A stretch of DNA of 64,000 bases, from the NCBI GenBank assembly GCA_903840415.1, contig CAIMFY010000110.1, forward strand, positions 1 through 64,000, written 5' to 3'. The notes below the pieces were generated by a model. That model did no database searches. It was given only the letters and a program-made list of their open reading frames with translations, and was not told the origin of the DNA. Position numbers and translations under genes: made by a program. The DNA comes from an uncultured Opitutia bacterium (GTDB lineage: Bacteria > Verrucomicrobiota > Verrucomicrobiia > Opitutales > Opitutaceae). The first letter of the stretch is position 1. Every line of letters starts with the position of its first letter. Of the stretch, positions 17,725 through 27,667 are shown in pieces.

Positions 17725-20073
17725 GTGACCGAGCCCGCTCTCGCTGCCGCCATTTTTCTCAGCTACGCCCGTGAAGACACGGACGCTGCGCGTCGCATTG
17801 CCGAGGCGTTGCGGGCGTTTGGCGTCGAAGCGTGGTTCGACCAAAATGAACTGCGCGGTGGTGACACCTGGGATCAAAAAATCCGCGGGCAAATCCGCGC
17901 CTGCGCGCTGTTCCTGCCGATCATCTCCGCTCGCACGCAGGGGCGGGCTGAGGGCTATTTCCGTCGCGAGTGGAAACTCGCCGTCGAGCGCACGCACGAC
18001 ATGGCGGCGGGCGTCGCCTTCATCGTGCCCGTCGTGATCGACGACACGTCTGAGGGCGAAGCCGCGGTGCCGGACGAATTCATGCGCGTGCAGTGGACGC
18101 GCCTCGCGCACGGCGTGCCCACGCCGCAATTCGTCGAGCAAATTAAACACCTCCTCGTGGCTCCGCGTAAAGCTGCCGCCGCCACGCGGCCGGCGTTTCC
18201 GATCGCGGCATCAGTTGTTGCCTCCGCACCGCCCACTGCCGCGCCGCGCACCTCCGGGTTTCCGAAGTGGATCGTCGCGGTTGTGGGCCTCGCCATGCTC
18301 GCGGTGAGCGCGTTTATCGCACTGCGACCGGCGACGAAGGAGCCGGCTGCCCCTCCGAAAATTTCGGTTGAAAAGAATCCGGCGACAGTTGCTGCCGTGC
18401 CCACGCTACCGCCGCTCAGCGAAAAATCCATCGCCGTGCTCCCTTTCGCCAACCTCAGCGCCGACAAGGAAAACGAATTTTTCACCGATGGCGTGCATGA
18501 CGATGTCATCACCAACCTCGCAAAGATCCGCGACCTGAAGGTCATCTCGCGCACCTCGGTGATGACCTACAAAACCGGCGAGCGAAACCTGAAGAAGATC
18601 GCCGCCGAGCTCGGCGTGGCGAACGTCCTCGAAGGCAGCGTGCGTCGGGTCGGCAGCAAGGTGCACATGAACGCGCAGCTGATCGACGCGCGCACGGACG
18701 AGCACCTGTGGGCCGATACCTTCGACGGCGACGCGAGCGACATCTTCGCCCTCCAAGCGAGCCTCGCGCAAAAAATCGCCGCCGCGCTCAAGGCGACGCT
18801 CACCCCCGGCGAACGATCGCTGATTGAGCGCCGGCCGACGCAGAATGCCGAAGCATACGGTCTGTTTCTGCGCGCCAAGTCGTTGGACGATTTGCTCACG
18901 CCACGCAGCGGCCTCGCGAAATACGAGCAGGCGGCCACGCTTTACGCGCAAGCGACCGCCCGCGACCCGGAGTTTGCACTCGCTTTCGCGCGGCTCACTT
19001 ACGTGCACGCCATCATGTATTGGTTTGGTGGCATGGATCCGACGCCTGCCCGGCGGGCGCTGGCCCAAGCCGCGATGGAGGCGACCGAGCGGCTTTCGCC
19101 CAATGCACCCGAAACTCACATCGCGCGTGGCACCATGGCTTATTTTTGCGACAATAATTGGGGGCGGGCTCTCGGGGAATATCGGGAGGCTGAGCAGGAG
19201 TTGCCCAACGATGCCCGATTGCAGTCCTTGATCGCCTTCACCCACCGCCGGCTCGGCCAGTGGCGGGATGCAGTCAGCCATCTGGAGCATGCGCTGGAAC
19301 TGAACCCCGCCGATTATTACTCCGGCACCCAACTGGCGCTCTTCTTGATCGACTTGCGGCAATTCGCCGCCGCGCGCGACCTCGCGCGCCGTCTCGTGCC
19401 GCTGGCGCCGGCCGACAGCTTCGTGCTCGATTTGGCGGTGCGGGCCCAATTCGGGCTCGATGGCGACCGTTCGGCTTTTATTCAAGCCATCGCCGCACTG
19501 CCCCCAGCGGACGATGATCCCACGGGACTGCGCGCCGCCTATCATCTGGCGATGCTGATGGGCGATCTTACCAAGGCGGATCGTGCGCTGGCCGATCCGC
19601 GGTGCACCGGAATTGACGGTTTGGGTGGCATCATCGTTGAGCCGGCGGCGCTGCACCGCGCGATGATCGCCTGGCTTCAAGGTCGAAACGAAGAGGCGAA
19701 GCGATTCGCCGACGAGGCGATTGCATGGCAGCGCGGCCAGAAGCTGGCGCCGCGGCAACAGCCCTATGTGGCGCTCAGTATCGCCCGGGCCAAAGCGTTC
19801 GCTGGCCGCGCCGCTGAGGCGATGCCGGAACTGCAGGCGACCGTGGCGCTGGCGCTTAAACTTGATGGTTATGGCGGCCGGTCTGCGATGCTGGAGGCGG
19901 GACGGGCCTACGTCGCGCTCGGCCGCCGCGAGGAGGCATTGGCGCTGTTGCAAGCAATGATGCACAACCCTGCCGGCCAGTCGCCGAATGAACTCCGCCT
20001 CGACCCGCTCTGGTCACGCCTCAAGGACGATCCGCGGTTCGAGGAAATTCTGAAATCGGCGAAGTCGCTGTGA
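17725..20073 (+). CDS. TIR-transmembrane-TolB_N-TPR protein (TIR paralogue 1)
   Basis: The product has 782 residues from the GTG at 17725. The TIR domain (about 8-145) has AIFLSYARED, the WFDQNELRGGDTWD loop, and FRREWKLA with the likely catalytic Glu at 82. An Ala-Pro linker leads to one membrane helix (WIVAVVGLAMLAVSAF, 182-202). A TolB_N/FlgO-like domain follows (about 235-370, starting KSIAVLPFANLSADKENEFF), then helical TPR-type repeats to the end. Topology suggests a cytoplasmic TIR and a periplasmic sensor, or the reverse. It is most like paralogues 2-4 (ELRGGD type), which lie 27 kb away. The role is probably signalling or defence through NAD cleavage. Confidence 0.85.
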   Translation: MTEPALAAAIFLSYAREDTDAARRIAEALRAFGVEAWFDQNELRGGDTWDQKIRGQIRACALFLPIISARTQGRAEGYFRREWKLAVERTHDMAAGVAFIVPVVIDDTSEGEAAVPDEFMRVQWTRLAHGVPTPQFVEQIKHLLVAPRKAAAATRPAFPIAASVVASAPPTAAPRTSGFPKWIVAVVGLAMLAVSAFIALRPATKEPAAPPKISVEKNPATVAAVPTLPPLSEKSIAVLPFANLSADKENEFFTDGVHDDVITNLAKIRDLKVISRTSVMTYKTGERNLKKIAAELGVANVLEGSVRRVGSKVHMNAQLIDARTDEHLWADTFDGDASDIFALQASLAQKIAAALKATLTPGERSLIERRPTQNAEAYGLFLRAKSLDDLLTPRSGLAKYEQAATLYAQATARDPEFALAFARLTYVHAIMYWFGGMDPTPARRALAQAAMEATERLSPNAPETHIARGTMAYFCDNNWGRALGEYREAEQELPNDARLQSLIAFTHRRLGQWRDAVSHLEHALELNPADYYSGTQLALFLIDLRQFAAARDLARRLVPLAPADSFVLDLAVRAQFGLDGDRSAFIQAIAALPPADDDPTGLRAAYHLAMLMGDLTKADRALADPRCTGIDGLGGIIVEPAALHRAMIAWLQGRNEEAKRFADEAIAWQRGQKLAPRQQPYVALSIARAKAFAGRAAEAMPELQATVALALKLDGYGGRSAMLEAGRAYVALGRREEALALLQAMMHNPAGQSPNELRLDPLWSRLKDDPRFEEILKSAKSL

Positions 20074-20095
20074 GTGCGAACGCCGCGGCGCCACC

Positions 20096-20737
20096 TCACG
20101 CGTAGCGATCCTCCGTCCACGGATCGGCGGTGTTCGAGTAGCCACGGACTTCCCAGAAGCCGAGTTTGTCCTCGGCGAGAAACGTGATGCCGCTCACGAA
20201 CTTCGATCCTTTCCACGCGTAGAGTTTCGGAATGATCACCCGGGCGGGGCCGCCGTGTTCGCGTGGCACAGGGCGCCTGTCGAACGACGTCGCGACGAGC
20301 ACGTCGTCGTCGAGACACGCGGCGAGCGCGACGTTGGTCGAGTAGCCATCGTAGCTCGTGAAATAAACGAATTTCGCGGCGGGCTTTGGTTGCACGAGTT
20401 CGTAGAGCGTCGTGAACGCCACACCGCCCCAGCGGCAGTCGTATTTGCTCCACGTCGTCACGCAGTGAAAATCGCTCACGTCTTCGACCTGCGGCAGCGC
20501 GTGAAATTCCTTCCACGACAGCGTCGCAGGTTTTTCGACGAGGCCGTCGAGCTTGAGCGCCCATTTCTCGTGCGCGATTTCCGGCTGCACGCCGAGATCG
20601 AGCACGGGAAAACCGATGGTGAGTTTCTGGCCGGGCGGCAGCCGATCGCGCGAGGCGACGGTGCGCGCGGTCACGCCACGGGCCTTTTGTTTTTCAGCCC
20701 ACTTCTGCTTGGCCTCGATGTAGCGTTCCTTCGACAT
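20096..20737 (-). CDS. Sulfite-oxidase-like molybdopterin oxidoreductase
   Basis: The product has 213 residues from the ATG at 20737. It is an oxidoreductase molybdopterin-binding domain: VSDFHCVTTWSKYDCRWGGV carries the Cys expected to bind molybdenum, and YSTNVALAACLDDDVLVATS and HGGPARVIIPKLYAWKGSK are conserved pocket segments. It has no signal peptide and no haem or dimerisation domain, so it is a short cytoplasmic family member with unknown substrate. The upstream membrane-protein gene ends 41 bases away and may be cotranscribed. Confidence 0.85.
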   Translation of the reverse strand: MSKERYIEAKQKWAEKQKARGVTARTVASRDRLPPGQKLTIGFPVLDLGVQPEIAHEKWALKLDGLVEKPATLSWKEFHALPQVEDVSDFHCVTTWSKYDCRWGGVAFTTLYELVQPKPAAKFVYFTSYDGYSTNVALAACLDDDVLVATSFDRRPVPREHGGPARVIIPKLYAWKGSKFVSGITFLAEDKLGFWEVRGYSNTADPWTEDRYA

Positions 20738-20778
20738 GGCGCGAAACGTAGGTCGGTCGGAGCCGTGCGCAAGCGCGG

Positions 20779-21282
20779 CTATTCCACCGCGAGCGCCCGT
20801 GCGACTGGCCCGCGCCGACGGAAATAATACAGCGCCATGCCGCCTTGGTAGAAAAACGTCACAACCGCCACCGCGTAGTAAGTCGATTTGTAAATGAAGC
20901 CGACAAACTTGTCCGGCGTCCAACCGGCGGCTTCGAGCGAAACTTTCATGTCATCAGTCACGGCGGCGAGCAGCGGTGCGAGCGCGGGGTGGAGGAGTCG
21001 AAGACCGCAATAGCCGACCACCGTTGAGAGCAGAAACAACTGGCTGCCCACGAGCCAGTTCATCCCGCGCACCTCGCCGTGCTCAAGGAGTGTGGCGCCG
21101 TGAAGTTCGATCGCGCCGGCCCCGGCCACCAGCAACCCGACCACCGCGCCGACCACATCGCCCGCCAGCGCCGAGATGAGTGCGAACACGCCCGAAATCA
21201 CCGCCACGCTCATTCCGTCGAGTCGCGCTACGCGCAAAACGCGGTGCAGTGTCTCTTCCGGCAGGAATGGTGGTGGTTTCAT
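20779..21282 (-). CDS. Multi-helix membrane protein
   Basis: The product has 167 residues from the ATG at 21282. It has at least four hydrophobic helices (for example MSVAVISGVFALISALAGDV, VVGAVVGLLVAGAGAIEL and a final STYYAVAVVTFFYQGGMALY). I do not recognise a family. It precedes the sulfite-oxidase-like gene on the same strand but does not resemble the haem-binding YedZ subunit, so a partnership is only possible. A longer antisense frame over hrpA continues beyond this start and is not a real extension. Confidence 0.65.
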   Translation of the reverse strand: MKPPPFLPEETLHRVLRVARLDGMSVAVISGVFALISALAGDVVGAVVGLLVAGAGAIELHGATLLEHGEVRGMNWLVGSQLFLLSTVVGYCGLRLLHPALAPLLAAVTDDMKVSLEAAGWTPDKFVGFIYKSTYYAVAVVTFFYQGGMALYYFRRRGPVARALAVE

Positions 21283-21330
21283 GGAAGGTTTGTCATTCCC
21301 GCGCGGACGCCGAATCTCAAGCCTCTTTCC

Positions 21331-24300
21331 GTGCCGCCGCGTCCCGCCCAGCCCATTCGCTACCGTCTCGAGTTCCCGCCCGAACTCCCGATCACCGCGC
21401 GCGTGGAAGAAATCACGGTGGCCATCGGAGCGCATCAAGTGGTGATTCTCGCTGGCGAAACGGGCTCCGGCAAGACGACGCAGATTCCGAAAATGTGCCT
21501 CGCCGCCGGGCGCGGCGTCAACGGTCGCATCGCCTGCACGCAGCCGCGACGCGTCGCGGCGCTGTCGGTTTCGCGGCGCGTGGCCGAGGAACTCGGTGTC
21601 GAGTGGGGCGGTGTCGTCGGCGCCAAAATCCGTTTCAACGATCAGACCACGTCGCAGACCGTCATCAAATTTCTCACCGACGGCATGCTGCTCGCCGAAG
21701 TGCAGGGTGACCCGATGCTGCGCGACTACGACACGATCATCATCGACGAGGCGCACGAGCGATCGCTTAACATCGACTTCCTCCTCGGCCATCTCCGCAC
21801 GCTGCGTTACAAGCGGCCCGACCTGAAAATCATCGTCACCTCCGCGACGATCGACACGGCGATGTTTAGCGCGGCGTTCGACGGCGCGCCGGTGATTCAA
21901 GTCGAGGGTCGCACGTTTCCCGTCGAGGTGATCTATGCGCCGCTCGATGGGATGGGCAGCGATTACGCGCCCGACGACGAGAACGAGGAAAAGGACGACA
22001 AGGAGGCCGTCGCCTCGGCGAAGGCCGAGGCGTTGCACTACATTGACGGCGCTGTCGAAGCCGTCGAACGTGTGGTGCGCGAGAGCACGAGCGGCGATAT
22101 CCTCGTATTTCTCCCGAGCGAGCGCGACATCCGCGAGTTGGGCGATCTCCTTGAGGGCCGGCGGCTGCGCGACTGCGAAGTGATCCCGATGTTCGGGCGC
22201 CTCTCGAACTCCGAGCAGCAACGCGTCTTCGCGCCGACGCAGCGCCGCAAAATTGTCCTTGCCACCAACATCGCCGAGACGTCGCTCACGATCCCCGGCA
22301 TCCGTTTCGTGGTTGATACCGGCCTCGCGCGGCTGAGCCGCTACTCGCCGCAGGCGCGCACACGCCGCCTGCCGATCGAGCCGGTGTCGCAATCGAGCGC
22401 CGACCAGCGCAAGGGCCGCAGCGGCCGCGTCGCTGATGGCGTTTGCATCCGGCTCTATTCCGAAAAGGATTTTCTCGAGCGGCCGCGTTTCACCCAGCCG
22501 GAAATCCAGCGGGCGAATCTCGCCGACGTCATCCTGCGCCTGAAGGCGTTCGGCCTCGGCGACATCGATCGGTTCCCGTTCATCAACATGCCCGCGGTGA
22601 AATCCATCCGCGCCGGCTATGCGCTGCTCGATGAACTTGGCGCGCTCGAGGAAGCGGCGCCCGGCGTCGAGAGCTGGGCGCTGACCTCGCTTGGCAGCGA
22701 ACTCGCTCGCCTCCCGGTCGATCCGACCGTTGGCCGGATGATTTTGCAGGCGCGCGCGGAAAAAGCCGTGCGCGAAGTGCTCGTGATCGCCGCGGGCCTT
22801 TCCATTCAGGATCCTCGCGAGCGACCGCTCGACAAGCAGCAGCAGGCCGACGCCGCCCACCGTCGCTTCGCGCATCCCGACTCCGATTTTCTCACTCTGC
22901 TCAACGTCTGGGACGCGTGGCACGATCAGTTTGAAAACCTTTCTCAGGCGAAACTCCGCCGCTTCTGCCGCGATCATTTTCTCAGCTACACGCGGATGCG
23001 GGAGTGGCGCGACATTCACGCGCAGTTGTTCGACGTGCTGCGTGAACGCGAGGACTTTAAGCTTTCGTCCGCGTTTCACGGACTAAAAACCGTTGATGAG
23101 AAAACCACGGTCTTCGGCACGCCGAGCTACCGGGCGATTCACCGCAGCATTCTCGCCGGGCTGCTCGGCAACATCGCGACGCTCGACGAAGAAAACGGCG
23201 GCTACAAGGCGACACACGATCGCCGCGTGGGATTGTTCCCCGGCTCGGTGCTGTTCAAGCGCGACGAGTCGAAGCGAAAGTCGAAAGATGCCCCGTCTGG
23301 CGACGCGAAGAAAAATCAGAACAAGACGCCCCGCTGGATCATGGCCTCCGAAATCATGGAGACCTCGAAGCTCTACGCCCGCACCTGCGCGCGGCTCGAT
23401 CCGCTGTGGGCGCTCGATCTCGGCGTGCATATTGTGCGGGTGGCGCACAGCGAGCCGTTTTGGAACGAGAGCGCCGGCCGCGTGATGGTGAAGCAGCGCA
23501 CGCGACTCTACGGCCTCGAAATCGAGAGCCGCGCCATTGGCTACGGCAAGATCGAGCCGGCGCACGCGACGGAGATATTCATCCGCGAGGCACTCGTGAA
23601 CGACACCGTCACCTTTCCGCTCGACTTCATTGCGCACAACCGCGCCGTCCGCGAAAAAGTCGAGGACGCACTCACCCGCGCCCGCGACAGCGGATTCCTC
23701 AATGTCGATGAGGCCGCGTATCGTTTCTACGCCGCGCGGCTCGAGAATATCTCCACCGTCGCGGAACTAGTCGACCTGGTGCGTGAGCGCCGCGGTGCCG
23801 AGCCGAAGTTCCTGATGATGACGCCGGACGACCTGCGTGATCCGGCTACGATCGCGCACGACTCCGCGGCGTTTCCGGCCGCGCTGCCGATCGACAACCG
23901 CGCGCTGCCGCTCAACTATGCCTACAAACCCGGCCAGGCCGACGACGGCGTAACGCTCGACGTGAGCGTGCGCGAAGCCGAGGCGCTCACGCCTGCTGCG
24001 CTCGACTGGGCGGTGCCCGGCCACCTTGCCGAAAAAGTCGAACACTACCTGCGTGCGACCCCGAAGGACGTGCGCCGTCTGTTTGTCCCGCTCACCGAGA
24101 CTGCGAAGCGCCTCGCCGAGCAAGTAGGCGCGCGCGACCGGTTGACCGCGCGGCGCGAGTCGTTGCCTCAGGCGCTCGCGGCGCAAATCGCCGAGCGCTT
24201 CCGTGTCGCGCTCGATCCGGCGGTGTGGGACGACAAGCCACTGCCGGATCATCTGCGCGTCCGGGTGCGGGTGGTTGATGACAAGGGCCGCGAATTGGCG

Positions 24301-25371
24301 GCGAGCCGTGAACTCGCCGAGATTGATGCGGCGCTGCATTTGCAGAAGCGCACCGCGAGCGCGGCGGTCGCACGCGTTGAGCCCGAGGCGTGGCGGCGCG
24401 CCCGCGCCCAATGGGAAACACTGGCGCACACGACGTGGAGTTTTGGCGAATTTCCCGAACGCGTGCAGGTGACAGAGCAGGCGGGCGTGCCGGTGTTCGC
24501 GTTTCCGGGGCTGCAGACACTAAAGGACGGTGTCGCCCTGCAACTTTTCAAAACGCCCGAGGAAGCCGCGGCCGCAACGCGCGCTGGTCTTCCCGCGCTC
24601 TTCGATCGCCAGCTGTCGCACGACCTCGGCTGGCTCGAACGCGACTTGCGCGCCGTGCGGATGCTCGGCCCGCTGCTCACGACACTCGCGCCCGCGGACG
24701 AATTGCAGGCGCACGCGTTCGATACGATTCGCCGCTGGCTATGCGGCCGGCGGGTCGAGCCCCTAACGGCGGCGGCGTTTGCCGCGGTGCTCGATCGGGC
24801 GAAGGCGGACATCCGCGGACTCGTGCCGCGCTTCTGCGATTTGCTGAAGGAGATCATGGCCGCGCGACAGGAGCTGTTGATCCAACCGAAGCCCTACTCC
24901 GGGCTCGACGCCGATCTTGCGGCGCTGTTGCCACCGGATTTTCTGCGCACGACGCCCTATGCGCAGCTCGCGCATTTTCCGCGCTACCTGAAGGCGATGA
25001 AACTCCGCTCCGACCGCTGGCGGCAAAATCCGGCGAAGGACGCCGAGCGTGCCGCGCAACTTGCGCCCTATGCCGCGGCCGTTGCGAAGCTGCGCAGCCG
25101 CGACGGCGCGGAGGCGTTCCGATGGCAGGTGGAGGAATTCCGCGTGAGCCTCTTCGCGCAGGAACTCGGCACCACCGAGCCCGTGTCCGCGGTGAAACTT
25201 GATCGCGCGCTCGCGTCGCTTCAGTCGGGCCATTCGCCAACGCGCATCGAAATTTCGTCGACGTCGGCGCCCGGATCTGCACCGAAACCAATCCTCAGCG
25301 CGCCAGTCGCTGCGAAAAAATCCACCCCGCTGAAGAATCTCAGCGCGCTCGACAAGCTCTTCCCGCGCTGA
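21331..25371 (+). CDS. hrpA: ATP-dependent RNA helicase HrpA
   Basis: The product has 1346 residues from the GTG at 21331, close to the usual 1300. Motif I GETGSGKT is at 42-49, motif II DEAH at 139-142 and motif III SAT at 170-172. The C-terminal part of the core is rich in conserved QSSADQRKGRSGRVADG (motif VI). The HA2 and OB-fold region and a long C-terminal DUF3418 region follow. It is a DEAH-box helicase, probably acting on mRNA or stalled ribosomes. An in-frame ATG farther upstream is in the divergent gene and is rejected. It is convergent with the LLM oxidoreductase, 10 bases apart. Confidence 0.95.
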   Translation: MPPRPAQPIRYRLEFPPELPITARVEEITVAIGAHQVVILAGETGSGKTTQIPKMCLAAGRGVNGRIACTQPRRVAALSVSRRVAEELGVEWGGVVGAKIRFNDQTTSQTVIKFLTDGMLLAEVQGDPMLRDYDTIIIDEAHERSLNIDFLLGHLRTLRYKRPDLKIIVTSATIDTAMFSAAFDGAPVIQVEGRTFPVEVIYAPLDGMGSDYAPDDENEEKDDKEAVASAKAEALHYIDGAVEAVERVVRESTSGDILVFLPSERDIRELGDLLEGRRLRDCEVIPMFGRLSNSEQQRVFAPTQRRKIVLATNIAETSLTIPGIRFVVDTGLARLSRYSPQARTRRLPIEPVSQSSADQRKGRSGRVADGVCIRLYSEKDFLERPRFTQPEIQRANLADVILRLKAFGLGDIDRFPFINMPAVKSIRAGYALLDELGALEEAAPGVESWALTSLGSELARLPVDPTVGRMILQARAEKAVREVLVIAAGLSIQDPRERPLDKQQQADAAHRRFAHPDSDFLTLLNVWDAWHDQFENLSQAKLRRFCRDHFLSYTRMREWRDIHAQLFDVLREREDFKLSSAFHGLKTVDEKTTVFGTPSYRAIHRSILAGLLGNIATLDEENGGYKATHDRRVGLFPGSVLFKRDESKRKSKDAPSGDAKKNQNKTPRWIMASEIMETSKLYARTCARLDPLWALDLGVHIVRVAHSEPFWNESAGRVMVKQRTRLYGLEIESRAIGYGKIEPAHATEIFIREALVNDTVTFPLDFIAHNRAVREKVEDALTRARDSGFLNVDEAAYRFYAARLENISTVAELVDLVRERRGAEPKFLMMTPDDLRDPATIAHDSAAFPAALPIDNRALPLNYAYKPGQADDGVTLDVSVREAEALTPAALDWAVPGHLAEKVEHYLRATPKDVRRLFVPLTETAKRLAEQVGARDRLTARRESLPQALAAQIAERFRVALDPAVWDDKPLPDHLRVRVRVVDDKGRELAASRELAEIDAALHLQKRTASAAVARVEPEAWRRARAQWETLAHTTWSFGEFPERVQVTEQAGVPVFAFPGLQTLKDGVALQLFKTPEEAAAATRAGLPALFDRQLSHDLGWLERDLRAVRMLGPLLTTLAPADELQAHAFDTIRRWLCGRRVEPLTAAAFAAVLDRAKADIRGLVPRFCDLLKEIMAARQELLIQPKPYSGLDADLAALLPPDFLRTTPYAQLAHFPRYLKAMKLRSDRWRQNPAKDAERAAQLAPYAAAVAKLRSRDGAEAFRWQVEEFRVSLFAQELGTTEPVSAVKLDRALASLQSGHSPTRIEISSTSAPGSAPKPILSAPVAAKKSTPLKNLSALDKLFPR

Positions 25372-25381
25372 GCGTCGGCAG

Positions 25382-26371
25382 TTACTTTCCCTTCCGCACT
25401 TGTGCGACGAGCTCAAACGACCGGAGTCGCGCCGCGTGATCGAAGATCGCGGAAACGACCATCAGTTCGTCCACCTGGGTTCGCTCCAGAAAGTTCTCAA
25501 GGCCACGCTTCACCGTCGCGGGTGAGCCGACGACTGCTTCGCGAAACGCGTTTCTGACCATCGCTTCTTCCACGCGGGACCAGAGACCATCCATCGTGTC
25601 GACGGGCGGCGGCAGCGGACCGGGCATGCCACGACGGAGCTTCACGAAACCCTGTTGCTGAGACGTGAAGAGCCGCTCCGCCGCCGCGTCGTCGTCGTCG
25701 GCGTAAACCCCGATCGCAGCCATCGCGTAAGGTTGTTTAAGTGTTTCCGAAGGTCGAAATTTTTCCCGGTAAATGTCCAGCGCCTCCTCAAGGTAGTCCG
25801 GCGCGAAGTGTGACGCGAACGCGAAGGGCAACCCGAGCGCGGCGGCGAGCTGTGCGCTGAAGAGGCTCGACCCAAGCAGCCAGATCGGCACCGCGAGTCC
25901 GCCGCCGGGCACGGCTTGCACGGCTTGGTTCGGGACGACGGGGCGGAAGTAGGCCTGCAATTCTCGCACATCATCCGGAAATGAATCGGCGGGATCCTGA
26001 TGTCCGCGGCGCAGTGCACGCGCCGTGAGCTGGTCGGTGCCCGGCGCGCGGCCGAGCCCGAGATCGATGCGGCCGGGAAATAGCGCCTCGAGCGTGCCGA
26101 ACTGCTCGGCGATCACGAGCGGCGCGTGGTTCGGCAGCATCACGCCGCCTGAGCCGACGCGAATCGTCTTCGTGCCCGCGGCGAGGTGGCCGACGACGAC
26201 TGCGGTCGCGGCGCTGGCGATGCCGGGCATGTTGTGATGCTCGGCCACCCAGTAGCGGCGATAACCGAGTCGCTCTGCGTGCCGCGCGAGATCGAGCGAG
26301 CGCTGCAACGCCTCACCCGCCGTGCCGCCCTGCACAATCGGCGAAAGATCGAGTATCGAAAACGGAACCAT
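25382..26371 (-). CDS. LLM-class flavin-dependent oxidoreductase (luciferase-like)
   Basis: The product has 329 residues and is a TIM barrel of the bacterial-luciferase-like monooxygenase group. The motifs are typical: [18 protein letters not shown] at the N-terminus, [53 protein letters not shown] and [20 protein letters not shown]. It uses FMNH2 or F420H2 and oxygen or another acceptor. The short variant resembles MsnO8-like family members. No flavin reductase is adjacent, and the substrate is unknown. Confidence 0.88.
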   Translation of the reverse strand: MVPFSILDLSPIVQGGTAGEALQRSLDLARHAERLGYRRYWVAEHHNMPGIASAATAVVVGHLAAGTKTIRVGSGGVMLPNHAPLVIAEQFGTLEALFPGRIDLGLGRAPGTDQLTARALRRGHQDPADSFPDDVRELQAYFRPVVPNQAVQAVPGGGLAVPIWLLGSSLFSAQLAAALGLPFAFASHFAPDYLEEALDIYREKFRPSETLKQPYAMAAIGVYADDDDAAAERLFTSQQQGFVKLRRGMPGPLPPPVDTMDGLWSRVEEAMVRNAFREAVVGSPATVKRGLENFLERTQVDELMVVSAIFDHAARLRSFELVAQVRKGK

Positions 26372-26413
26372 GCTGCACGGTGCTCAACTGCGCCGACTTT
26401 TCCAACCGCGCCG

Positions 26414-26851
26414 TCAGTCCGTCTCCTCGATATCGTCCGGCAGTTCGTTGCGGTCGTCGGCGGAGCGGGGGAAATGATCGGCGAGGAGGGCGCCGGCGTG
26501 CTCGATGCCGTGGACGAGGCCGGCGGTGAAATCGCCGCGTTTGAAATGCTCCGTCATCGCGACGGCGAGTTCGGTCCAGAAGGCGTCGCCGCATTTTTCG
26601 TGAACCGCCGTGTCGCCGATCACAGCGAAGGTGCGCGAGCGCGGCGCGAGGAGGATGAGCACGCCGTTGCGGTGCGACGTGGCCGTCATGCCGAGGCGTT
26701 CGAATTGTTTTTGCGCCTCGGTGACGGGCTCGGCGATTTTTCGACGCGAGATCACGACGCGGATTTCGCCGGAGGTTTTCTTCTCCGCGTCGCCGATGGC
26801 GGCGACGACGCGCGGGTGATCGATTTTGGGGAAGGTAAAGAAAAGGCTCAT
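26414..26851 (-). CDS. TPM-domain protein
   Basis: The product has 145 residues from the ATG at 26851, which I choose because it begins directly before the TPM domain. The conserved core is DAEKKTSGEIRVVISRRK, then RNGVLILLAPRSRTFAVIGD and FKRGDFTAGLVHGIE. Such proteins are predicted membrane-associated or soluble TPM phosphatase-family members. It ends 41 bases before the convergent gene and follows the Gly-rich TPM protein by 4 bases. The trio lemA-TPM-TPM is a common conserved operon; its cell-envelope role is not settled. Confidence 0.8.
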   Translation of the reverse strand: MSLFFTFPKIDHPRVVAAIGDAEKKTSGEIRVVISRRKIAEPVTEAQKQFERLGMTATSHRNGVLILLAPRSRTFAVIGDTAVHEKCGDAFWTELAVAMTEHFKRGDFTAGLVHGIEHAGALLADHFPRSADDRNELPDDIEETD

Positions 26852-26855
26852 GGGT

Positions 26856-27626
26856 CTACCAACTCCCTCCCGCGCCGCCGCCGCCGAAGCTGCCGCCACC
26901 GCCAGAAAAACTTCCGCCGCCACTGCCACTGCTCCCGCCGCCGGATGAGCCGCCGCCCCATCCGCCGGTGGTGATCCAGGGCGTGACAATGCCGCGTCGG
27001 CTGTAAACCGCGCTGCGACGGGTCGCCGCGCGAATCAGGCTCAGGACGATGACGCCGACAAAAATCAGCGTCATCACGCCGCCGCCGATGTCGCTACCGC
27101 CGCGGCCGTCGGCGACGGTGCGGCCGGTGCCGCGATATTCGCCGCGCGTGGCGGCGAGCAGGGCGTGGACGCCGGCCGTGACGCCGCCCGTGAAGTCGCC
27201 GGCGCGGAAGCGCAGCGTGATTTCGTTGGCGACGATCTGTTTGCAGAGCGCGTCGGGCAGCACGCCTTCGAGGCCGTAGCCGACTTGGATGAAAAGCTTT
27301 CGGTCCTGAGAAAAGATGAACAGCACCGCGCCGTTTTTCTTGTCGCGCGTGCCAACGCCCCAGGCCTGTGCGACGCGCACCGTGTAGTCCTCGATCGCGG
27401 AGTCGGACGCCATGTGCGGAAAAATCGCGACGACGATCTGGTTCGAGGTGGCGCGCTCGAATTGCGCGAGTTCGTCGTTGAGGCTGCGCGCGGCGGCGGG
27501 CGAGACGATACCGGCGTAGTCGTTGAAATGATCGCGCGGCGTCGGCGGAATCGTTTCAGCAGCGCGGGCGGCGCTGGCGAGAATCAGGAGCGCGCCGAGC
27601 AGGGGGAGGAGGAAGCGCCAGCGCAT
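26856..27626 (-). CDS. Exported TPM-domain protein with Gly-rich tail (YgcG-like)
   Basis: The product has 256 residues. A signal peptide (RWRFLLPLLGALLILASAAR) is followed by a TPM domain (about 35-165: FNDYAGIVSPAAARSLNDEL and GAVLFIFSQDRKLFIQVGYG). A membrane helix follows (GGGVMTLIFVGVIVLSLIRA), then a strongly glycine-rich C-terminus of alternating GGGS and GGGG blocks. This architecture is typical of YgcG proteins, which occur with LemA. It starts 41 bases after the lemA stop. Confidence 0.85.
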   Translation of the reverse strand: MRWRFLLPLLGALLILASAARAAETIPPTPRDHFNDYAGIVSPAAARSLNDELAQFERATSNQIVVAIFPHMASDSAIEDYTVRVAQAWGVGTRDKKNGAVLFIFSQDRKLFIQVGYGLEGVLPDALCKQIVANEITLRFRAGDFTGGVTAGVHALLAATRGEYRGTGRTVADGRGGSDIGGGVMTLIFVGVIVLSLIRAATRRSAVYSRRGIVTPWITTGGWGGGSSGGGSSGSGGGSFSGGGGSFGGGGAGGSW

Positions 27627-27667
27627 CTGAGAAAATTTTCAGGTCGAAGCCGACGACGGTTTCGCGC

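Noticed and set aside
18406-19965. 519-residue antisense open frame over TIR paralogue 1
   Set aside because: Its composition is rich in Arg, Gly and His with no motif, as expected from the complementary strand of a GC-rich gene. The sense frame has a clear domain architecture.
20779-23079. 766-residue minus-strand open frame over hrpA
   Set aside because: Only the last 167 residues (20779-21282) read like a protein, with membrane helices and a proper ATG. The remainder is the reverse of the helicase gene.
26414-26989. Upstream start of the small TPM gene at 26989
   Set aside because: The extra 46 residues are the shadow of the Gly-rich tail of the preceding gene; the ATG at 26851 begins the conserved domain.
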